61,936 nucleotides of DNA from Mycobacterium sp. E1214. Lineage in GTDB: Bacteria > Actinomycetota > Actinomycetes > Mycobacteriales > Mycobacteriaceae. The translations under genes and the position numbers were made by a program. This document shows positions 55,995-61,936 of the stretch, in pieces. The notes under the pieces are model-generated. The model saw only the letters and a list, made by a program, of their open reading frames with translations, had not been told where the DNA came from and made no database searches. Each line of letters begins with the position of its first letter. The first letter of the stretch is position 1. The stretch covers positions 1 to 61,936 of the forward strand of contig NZ_LZJC01000098.1 in the NCBI RefSeq assembly GCF_001666755.1, given 5' to 3'.

Positions 55995-57278
55995 CTAGGC
56001 CGCCAGCTCGTCGTCGCGCTCGACGGCGGCCGCCGCGCGCTTGGCGCGGCGCCAGCCGCGCACGGTCGCGATCGCGGTCTTGAGCCCGCGCCGCCGGCCT
56101 GTGGCCGGGTCGGTGCCCGCGAAGCCGGGCCCCAGCTCGGCGAACATCCGCTCGCTGCGGGTCTCGGGCGCGTTGTCGGCGTCGTCGCGCAGGCACTCGT
56201 TGGGCAGCGACAGCTTCGCCAGCGTCCGCCACGTCTTGGCGTACTGCAGCAGGAACGAGCCGGTGGTGTAAGGCAAGTCGTAGGAGTCGCAGACCTCGCG
56301 CACCCGCACCGAGATCTCGTGCAGCCGGTTGCTCGGCAGATCCGGGTACAGGTGGTGCTCGATCTGGTGGCACAGGTTGCCGCTCATGAACCGCAGCAGC
56401 GGCCCGGCCTCGAAATTGGCGCTGCCCAGCATCTGGCGCAGGTACCACTGGCCCTTGGTCTCGCCGATCATGTCGGTCTTGGTGAACTTCTCCGCGCCAT
56501 CGGGGAAGTGTCCGCAGAAGATCACGGCGTTGGCCCACACGTTGCGGATCACGTTGGCGGTCGCGTTGGCCGTCAGCGTGGACCGATAGGTCGCGCCGGG
56601 TGACACCGCGGTGAGCGCGGGGAAGGCGACGTAGTCCTTGAGCACCTGCCGCCCCGCCTTGGCCAGGAATTCGTCGACCCGCTGCCGGGCGTCGTCCTGG
56701 TCCATGCGCTTCTTGACGATCTTGCCGAGCTCCACGTGCTGCAGGCCGACGCCCCACTCGAACAGCAGCGCGAGCATGGTGTTGTAGACCAGGTTGAGCA
56801 GGTTGAACCGCTTCCAGCGCTGGTCGCGGGTGACGCGCAGCAGGCCGTAGCCGACGTCGTCGTCCATCCCGAGGATGTTGGTGTACTTGTGGTGCACGAA
56901 GTTGTGCGTGTAACGCCAGTGCTTGGACGACCCGCTCATGTCCCACTCCCACGTCGAGGAGTGAATCTCCGGGTCGTTCATCCAGTCCCACTGGCCGTGC
57001 ATGACGTTGTGGCCGATCTCCATGTTCTCGACGATCTTGGCCACGCCCAGGGTCAGGGCGCCCGCCCACCAGGCCGACCGGCGCGAGCTCGCGGCCAGCG
57101 TGAGCCGGCCCGCGACCTCCAAAGCCCGCTGGGCGGCAATGGTGCGACGGATGTAGCGGGCGTCGCGATCCCCGCGCGATTCTTCGACGTCCTGGCGGAT
57201 GGCGTCGAGCTCAGCGGCCAGGTTTTCGATGTCGGTGTCCGTCAGATGGGCGAATACGTCGACGTCGGTGATCGCCAT
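55995..57278 (-). CDS. desA3: Acyl-CoA delta-9 desaturase DesA3
   Basis: This 427-residue membrane desaturase has three His boxes: HNVMH, HNFVHHKYTN and HQIEHHLYPDL, which bind the di-iron centre. Hydrophobic stretches lie around about 65-85 and 220-260. DesA3 makes oleoyl-CoA from stearoyl-CoA with electrons from the neighbouring 2Fe-2S reductase. It corresponds to Rv3229c. A perfect palindrome lies between the two genes. Confidence 0.93.
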   Translation of the reverse strand: MAITDVDVFAHLTDTDIENLAAELDAIRQDVEESRGDRDARYIRRTIAAQRALEVAGRLTLAASSRRSAWWAGALTLGVAKIVENMEIGHNVMHGQWDWMNDPEIHSSTWEWDMSGSSKHWRYTHNFVHHKYTNILGMDDDVGYGLLRVTRDQRWKRFNLLNLVYNTMLALLFEWGVGLQHVELGKIVKKRMDQDDARQRVDEFLAKAGRQVLKDYVAFPALTAVSPGATYRSTLTANATANVIRNVWANAVIFCGHFPDGAEKFTKTDMIGETKGQWYLRQMLGSANFEAGPLLRFMSGNLCHQIEHHLYPDLPSNRLHEISVRVREVCDSYDLPYTTGSFLLQYAKTWRTLAKLSLPNECLRDDADNAPETRSERMFAELGPGFAGTDPATGRRRGLKTAIATVRGWRRAKRAAAAVERDDELAA

Positions 57279-57338
57279 CGTCGTCCTCCCTCCGGTTGAT
57301 GGTGTTCCGGCCTAAGCCAGTGCCGTACCTACGCTATC

Positions 57339-57362
57339 GTAACCTACGAATCCGTAGGTTAC
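57339..57362. promoter_or_regulatory. Palindrome upstream of desA3
   Basis: Two 10-bp arms (gtaacctacg at 57339-57348 and its exact complement at 57353-57362) flank a 4-nt centre. It lies 61 bp upstream of the desA3 start, in the short gap after the reductase gene. The length and symmetry suit a TetR-type operator. A hairpin in the mRNA is the alternative. Confidence 0.7.
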
Positions 57363-57375
57363 CAATGAGTAGCCT

Positions 57376-58536
57376 TTAGATGTCGAGCACACAGTCGCCA
57401 GAGGCGGCCGACACGCAAGTCTGGATGCGCGAGCCCGGCTCATGCTCGACGCCGGTACGCAGGTCGCGGACGTGGCCCTCCACCAGGCTAACCACGCACG
57501 ACTGGCAGATGCCCATCCGGCAGCCGAACGGCATCTGCACACCGGCGCTTTCGCCGGCGTCCATCAGCGACGTCGCGGCGTCCGCGGCCACCGTGCGCCC
57601 GCTCTGGGCGAAGGTCACCGCGCCGCCGGCGCCGGCCGGGGCCGCCTTCGACACCGCGAAACGCTCGAGGTGCAGCCGGTCGCCGATGCCGGCGGACGTC
57701 CAGATCCGCTCCGCCTGCGTCAGCAGGCCCTCCGGCCCGCAGGCCCAGGTGTGGCGTTCGCGCCAGTCCGGCACGTCGTGATCGAGCAGGTTCAGGTCGA
57801 GCCGGCCCTGGGTGCGGGTCTGACGCAGCAACAGCCGGTAACCCGGGTGGTCGGCGGCCAGGGCGGCCAGCTCGGCACCGAACATGACGTCGGACTCGGT
57901 GGGCGCCGAGTGCAGATGCGCGATGTCGCCGATCTGATTGCGGCGGGCCAGGGTGCGCAGCATCGACATCACCGGCGTGATCCCGGAGCCGGCGGTGAGG
58001 AACAGGATGGAGGCCGGCGCCGGGTCGGGCAGCACGAAGTTGCCCTGCGGCGCGGCGAGCCGGACGATGGTTCCCGGTTCGACGCCGGCCACCAGGTGGG
58101 TCGACAGGAAGCCTTCGGGCATCGCCTTGACGGTGATGGTCACCGTCCGGGGCGCGCCGGATCCCCTGCCCAGGGTGCCCGTGGCCGGCGTCGAGGTGAG
58201 CGAGTAGGACCGCCACCGCCAGCGCCCGTTCATCAACAGGCCGATGCCGATGTACTGGCCGGGTTCGTAGTCGAAGTTGAAGCCCCAGCCCGGCTTGATG
58301 ACCAGGGTCGCGGAATCCTCGGTCTCGCGGCGCACCTCGAGGATCCGGCCCCGCAGCTCGCGCGCCGACCACAGCGGGTTGGCCAGGTGCAGGTAGTCGT
58401 CGGGCAGCAGCGGCGTGGTGATGCGCGCGGCGATCTTGCGCAGCAGATGCCACCCGGGATTGCGCTCGGCGCCCGCGATGACGGGCCGCTTGGTGTCGGC
58501 GATGTGCGCGGCCATCGGTGTCGAATCCTTACCCAC
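57376..58536 (-). CDS. Flavin/2Fe-2S oxidoreductase, DesA3 electron donor (Rv3230c-type)
   Basis: This 386-residue protein has an FAD-binding ferredoxin-reductase domain ([11 protein letters not shown]), an NAD(P) site ([18 protein letters not shown] and WACGPEGL) and a C-terminal plant-type 2Fe-2S domain with CRMGICQSC and QTC. Rv3230c feeds NADPH electrons to DesA3. I chose GTG at 58536 because AGGAG stands 7 nt upstream; an ATG at 58515 would drop seven residues. Its stop is 97 bp from desA3. Confidence 0.88.
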   Translation of the reverse strand: MGKDSTPMAAHIADTKRPVIAGAERNPGWHLLRKIAARITTPLLPDDYLHLANPLWSARELRGRILEVRRETEDSATLVIKPGWGFNFDYEPGQYIGIGLLMNGRWRWRSYSLTSTPATGTLGRGSGAPRTVTITVKAMPEGFLSTHLVAGVEPGTIVRLAAPQGNFVLPDPAPASILFLTAGSGITPVMSMLRTLARRNQIGDIAHLHSAPTESDVMFGAELAALAADHPGYRLLLRQTRTQGRLDLNLLDHDVPDWRERHTWACGPEGLLTQAERIWTSAGIGDRLHLERFAVSKAAPAGAGGAVTFAQSGRTVAADAATSLMDAGESAGVQMPFGCRMGICQSCVVSLVEGHVRDLRTGVEHEPGSRIQTCVSAASGDCVLDI

Positions 58537-58615
58537 GGGGAAGCTCCTGCATACGGCGCGGCGTTGTGGCTTCCTGCTTGCAATCGGCGCGATCCCGCGC
58601 CGCCCGGCCTGCACC

Positions 58616-58644
58616 CTACGGTACCGTAACTTACGGTACCGTAG
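58616..58644. promoter_or_regulatory. Double palindrome upstream of the reductase gene
   Basis: Two copies of tacggtaccgta, each a perfect 12-bp palindrome, occupy 58617-58628 and 58632-58643. The whole 29-bp block is nearly symmetric. Spacing is 15 bp centre to centre. It lies 80 bp upstream of the chosen start and just after the stop of the DUF6912 gene. It may be the operator of a TetR-type regulator. Confidence 0.7.
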
Positions 58645-58655
58645 CCAGCGGTGCG

Positions 58656-59168
58656 TCAGAGCAGGTCAAGCAGAAACGGCAGCTCTTGGTTGGCGTACCA
58701 AGCCAAATCATGGTCTTGCGCGTCGCCCACGATCAACTCGGCGTCCTCATCGCCCAGGTCGGCGTCGTCGACGGCCTCGATCGCCCTGGCGACCGCCGCT
58801 TCGGCCGCCGCGTTGTCGACGTAGGCGGCGATCACGTCCTCGGCCCGGACCGGCCCGGCGAGCCGGACCACCGCGTCGTCCAGGTCGGGCCGGTAGGTGG
58901 CTCCCTCGACCTCGGCCGCCAGCACGGCCCGCCGCGGCGGCAGGGCGTCCGGCGCGGCGGTGGGGTCGTCGTGCGCCAGCAGCCGCAGCGACGCCAGCGC
59001 CGCCTCCCGCAACGCCACGTCGGCCAGTTCGTCGTCGTCGCCCTCGGCGTAGGCCTCGCGCAGCGCCGGCGTCAGCGCGAACGCCGTGCCGTTGACCGGC
59101 CACAGGGACCCGTCGGCGACGAGCTGCCGCAGCATGCGCAGCGTGGCGGGAATGTAGACGACGGTCAC
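58656..59168 (-). CDS. DUF6912-like protein (Rv3231c-type)
   Basis: This 170-residue acidic protein begins [20 protein letters not shown] and has the Leu/Ala-rich pattern I associate with the DUF6912 family. No catalytic motif is seen. GTG at 59168 overlaps the ppk2 stop by 4 bp, so the two are coupled. Function is unknown. Confidence 0.72.
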   Translation of the reverse strand: MTVVYIPATLRMLRQLVADGSLWPVNGTAFALTPALREAYAEGDDDELADVALREAALASLRLLAHDDPTAAPDALPPRRAVLAAEVEGATYRPDLDDAVVRLAGPVRAEDVIAAYVDNAAAEAAVARAIEAVDDADLGDEDAELIVGDAQDHDLAWYANQELPFLLDLL

Positions 59169-60013
59169 CGGGCCGCTCCCTCGATCAACGTGGCCGCATA
59201 GTCGTCGACGTAGGTCGACAGCTCGCGCGGGGGCCGGCGATAGGCGCCGCTGACCACGGGCCGCCGCGGCAGCGTCACCTCCGGCGTCTGCACCTCGTGG
59301 TAATCCACGGTCGAGAGCAGGTGGGCCATCATGTTCAGCCGCGCATGCTTCTTGATGTCGGACTCGACGACGTACCAGGGGCTGGCCGGGGTGTCGGTGT
59401 GCACCATCATCTCGTCCTTGGCGCGGGAGTAATCCTCCCAGCGGTACACCGATTCGAGGTCCATGGTCGAGAGCTTCCAGCGGCGCACGGGGTCGTTGCG
59501 CCGGGCCTTGAACCGGCGCAGTTGCTCGCCCTCGGACACCGAGAACCAGTACTTGCGAAGCAGGATCCCGTCGTCGATCAGCATCTGCTCGAAGATGGGC
59601 GTCTGCCGCAGAAACAGGGCGTGCTCGTGGGGCGTACAGAATCCCATCACTTTTTCGATGCCGGCGCGGTTGTACCAGGACCGGTCGAACAGCACGATCT
59701 CGCCCTTGGCGGGCAAGTGCGCGATGTAGCGCTGGAAATACCATTGCCCGCGTTCCCGGTCGGTGGGCACCGGCAGCGCCGCGACCTGCACCACCCGCGG
59801 GCTGAGGTATTCGGTGATCCGCTTGATGGCGCCGCCCTTGCCCGCGGCGTCGCGGCCCTCGAAGAGGACCACCAGCCGGGCCCCGCTGTGGCGCACCCAT
59901 TCCTGAAGTTTGACGAATTCCGTTTGCAGCCGGAACAATTCGGCTTCGTAGACGGCGTCGGAGATCTTGGGCGCCGATTTCTTCTTGCTCGCCTTCGCGG
60001 TGGCGGTGCTCAC
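59165..60013 (-). CDS. ppk2: Polyphosphate kinase 2
   Basis: This 282-residue PPK2-family kinase has the Walker A-like GRDAAGKGGAIKR, the FDRSWYNRAGIEKVMGFC lid region and RKYWFSVSEGEQ. It corresponds to Rv3232c, which transfers phosphate between polyphosphate and nucleoside diphosphates and influences stress survival. GTG start at 60013 begins STATAKASKKK. No frameshift is seen. Confidence 0.93.
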   Translation of the reverse strand: MSTATAKASKKKSAPKISDAVYEAELFRLQTEFVKLQEWVRHSGARLVVLFEGRDAAGKGGAIKRITEYLSPRVVQVAALPVPTDRERGQWYFQRYIAHLPAKGEIVLFDRSWYNRAGIEKVMGFCTPHEHALFLRQTPIFEQMLIDDGILLRKYWFSVSEGEQLRRFKARRNDPVRRWKLSTMDLESVYRWEDYSRAKDEMMVHTDTPASPWYVVESDIKKHARLNMMAHLLSTVDYHEVQTPEVTLPRRPVVSGAYRRPPRELSTYVDDYAATLIEGAAR

Positions 60014-60056
60014 GTCAACGAATGATAGAGCTCGGCGGCCGTTTCGACCCGAGCCG

Positions 60057-61475
60057 CTAGCGGGACGCGTCGAGCAGTTCCTCCAGGGATTGCGCCAGCA
60101 GGCCGGGCAGCAGGTCCACGTCGCTCATGGCCTCGCGGTCGGCGTTGATCCCGAAGTAGAGCATGCCGTTGTAGGACGTCACGCTGATCGCCAGCGCCTG
60201 GTTGTGCAGCAGCGGCGGCACGGCGTAGGTCTCCAGCAGCTTGGTGCCCGCGACGTACATCTGCTTTTGGGCGCCCGGCGCGTTGGTGATCAGCAGGTTG
60301 AAGGTGCGCTTGGAGAAGCTGGGAAAGCTGGTGGCGACCCGGATTCCCATGGCGTGCAGCGTGGGCGGCGCGAAACCCGACAGCGTGACGATGGTCCGGG
60401 CGTCCACCAGCCGGGCTGCGGTGGGGTTCGACTCGGTGGCGTGCGCGATCTGCGACAGCCGCACCACGGCGTTGGGCTCGCCGACGGGCAGGTCGACCAG
60501 GAAGGGCATTACCTGGCTGATCGCCTGCCCGGGTCCGGTCGCGTCGAGCTGGCCGTCGGCGTACACCGACAGCGGCGCCATGGCGCGCACCGTCGCCGAC
60601 GTCGCGACGGCGACCCCGCGCGACATCAGCCAATTGCCGAGGGCCCCGGCGATGACTGCGAGCACCACGTCGTTGACGTCGCAGTCGTACCGGGCGCGCA
60701 CGGCGCGGTAGTCCTCCAGGCTGCCGCTGGCGACGGTGAATCGCCGGTGGCGGGACACGGTGGCGTTGAGCGGGCTGCTGGGAGCGGTGCCGCGGGCGAT
60801 CGTCCGGGCGAAGTCCAGGACCCGGCGGCCCGCGTCGATCAGCTCGCCGTGGTTGGTCACCAGGGCGCCGACCGCCGATCCGACGGCCTGCAGCTGGGTG
60901 CCGGGGCCCACGAACCAGTCGCCGATCGCCCCCAGCATCAGCCGGGTGTTGCCGGGGTCGCGTTCGGGCACCCAGATGTCCTCGGGGAAGGTCGGCGGCC
61001 GCTTGGTCCGATCGGCGATGACGTGGTTGAGCTCCAGCGCCGTCATGCCGTTGATCAGGGCCTGGTGCGACTTGGTGTAGAGGGCGACGCGGTTCTTCGA
61101 CAGACCCTCGACGACGTACATCTCCCACAGCGGCCGGGTCTTGTCGAGGGGCCGCGCCGCGAGGCGGGCGATCAGCTCATGAAGCTGCTCGTCGCTGCCC
61201 GGCGACGGCAGCGCCGACCGCCGCACGTGGTAGGTGATGTCGAAGTCGCTGTCGTCGAGCCACACGGGCCGCGCGGTGCCGCCCGGGACTTCCCGCACCT
61301 TTTGCCGGTACCGCGGTATTTGCGGGAGGCGCTGCTCGACCATCGCGAGCACCGTTTCGTAGCTCAGCCCGGCGCGCGGGCGGCGCAGGATGGACAGCGA
61401 CCCCACATACATCGGGGTGGCGGTGTTCTCGAGCCGGAAGAAGGACGCGTCGGACGGGGACAACCGGGTCACCAT
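60057..61475 (-). CDS. tgs3: WS/DGAT-family acyltransferase Tgs3
   Basis: This 472-residue protein has the full WS/DGAT layout: RLSPSDASFFRLE, PLWEMYVVEG, VNDVVLAVIAGAL and the C-terminal NLLITNAPG. The usual catalytic HHxxxDG is HQALING at about 137-143, so His2 and Asp are replaced. In M. tuberculosis I recall this gene as two pieces (Rv3233c and Rv3234c); here it is one. It would make triacylglycerol or wax ester if active. Start is ATG at 61475. Confidence 0.87.
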   Translation of the reverse strand: MVTRLSPSDASFFRLENTATPMYVGSLSILRRPRAGLSYETVLAMVEQRLPQIPRYRQKVREVPGGTARPVWLDDSDFDITYHVRRSALPSPGSDEQLHELIARLAARPLDKTRPLWEMYVVEGLSKNRVALYTKSHQALINGMTALELNHVIADRTKRPPTFPEDIWVPERDPGNTRLMLGAIGDWFVGPGTQLQAVGSAVGALVTNHGELIDAGRRVLDFARTIARGTAPSSPLNATVSRHRRFTVASGSLEDYRAVRARYDCDVNDVVLAVIAGALGNWLMSRGVAVATSATVRAMAPLSVYADGQLDATGPGQAISQVMPFLVDLPVGEPNAVVRLSQIAHATESNPTAARLVDARTIVTLSGFAPPTLHAMGIRVATSFPSFSKRTFNLLITNAPGAQKQMYVAGTKLLETYAVPPLLHNQALAISVTSYNGMLYFGINADREAMSDVDLLPGLLAQSLEELLDASR

Positions 61476-61668
61476 GCGGGCCGTCCTCCTTCGTCATTCG
61501 TCAGCACGGCACGAGCGGGACCCATGCCTGGCCCACGGTAATCGCCGGGCCGGTGCGCCGGGTCAGCGCGGGTACGCGCGCGCTCGAGTTGTGCCATGAT
61601 GACCCACGACCACTGTCTGCCACTCTCCAGCGGGCTGCCGGTTATACCGAGGAGTTGGAGAGTGCGCG
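61476..61668. other. Divergent gap between tgs3 and the Rv3235-like gene
   Basis: This 193-bp divergent gap must contain promoters for both genes. A GGAG ribosome site lies at 61657-61660 before the TTG start of the plus-strand gene. A minus-strand GGAGGAC site lies near 61482-61488 just before tgs3. No clear -35/-10 pair or operator was found. Confidence 0.35.
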
Positions 61669-61936
61669 TTGAACATTAGTCCCGTTGCGCAACCGGCTGG
61701 CGCTTTCACCGTCACGCCCGTCGTCGATTACGAACCCCCGACCAAGGCCGCCCCGCGAGTCGTCCCCGCGTGTCGGCCGGCCGCGCGGGCCGCGTCGCGC
61801 CGCGGCGGTCAGGCCCCGCACCGGCCGCATGCCCCGCAGCCTGCGGCGGGCCCCCCGATCGCGCTGTCCGCCCCGATGCGCCAGGCCGCGAGCTTCGCCG
61901 ACGCCGCGCTGCGCCGGGTGCTGGAGGTGCTCGACC
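61669..61936 (+). CDS. Rv3235-like Pro/Ala-rich protein, 5' part
   Basis: The window ends inside this gene; 89 complete codons are seen. The start TTG at 61669 is the only initiator in frame near a ribosome site (GGAG, 8 nt upstream). VTPVVDYEPP near the start, a Pro/Arg/Ala linker and FADAALRRVLEVLD match the Rv3235 protein I recall. The conserved part is DUF6459-like. Function is unknown. Confidence 0.7.
   Translation, partial: MNISPVAQPAGAFTVTPVVDYEPPTKAAPRVVPACRPAARAASRRGGQAPHRPHAPQPAAGPPIALSAPMRQAASFADAALRRVLEVLD

Overview
The window is high-GC actinobacterial DNA from a slow-growing Mycobacterium, most likely of the M. avium complex. The evidence is an ESX-5 type VII secretion segment (a system of slow growers), WhiB1 and WhiB7, PdtaS, SigH-RshA, the AdnAB helicase-nuclease and the mycobacterial ribosomal peptide bL37. 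Gene identities were assigned from motifs and remembered family sequences; nothing was searched. Statements about M. tuberculosis gene order are from memory.

Layout. (1) 1-3527: the 3' end of an esxN-type gene, espG5, eccD5 and a mycP5 that stops after its catalytic Asp and His. (2) 3645-42352: a backbone block that follows the M. tuberculosis order of about Rv3196 to Rv3228. It holds a cyclodehydratase-like protein, an ABC1 kinase, whiB7 with its uORF/attenuator leader, uvrD2, mrx2, nudC, a K+ channel, adnA-adnB, lipV, an alkyltransferase-like protein, moeZ, a DUF3152 metzincin-like protein, fasR, rhlE, a ParA-like ATPase, gpm2, entC, whiB1, pdtaS, a biotinylated peptide, bL37, rshA-sigH, an SDR, a YbaK-type deacylase, an HMCES/SRAP protein, aroA and rsgA. 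(3) 42339-55985: an accessory island of about 13.6 kb between rsgA and the desaturase genes. (4) 55995-61936: desA3 and its ferredoxin reductase, ppk2, an undivided tgs3 and the 5' end of an Rv3235-like gene.

The island has two halves. An HxlR repressor diverges from a thiolase-NmrA-DUF302 operon. A CYP144-type P450 and a TetR regulator are divergent. A mostly overlapping minus-strand operon encodes an acyl-CoA dehydrogenase, an SDR, an SMP-30-like lactonase candidate, an AraC regulator, a Baeyer-Villiger-type monooxygenase and a ChoD-like GMC oxidase. A mycofactocin-type SDR is divergent from it. Together these would suit hydroxylation, ketone formation, lactone formation, ring opening and beta-oxidation of a cyclic compound. 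This is inference, and the substrate is unknown.

Points most worth attention: the abrupt end of mycP5 and the direct junction to the Rv3196-type region, the island pathway, the whiB7 leader, a 57-bp tandem repeat upstream of uvrD2, a possible long SigH isoform, paired palindromes at the desaturase genes, and an altered acyltransferase motif in Tgs3. No tRNA, rRNA, CRISPR array or insertion sequence was seen.
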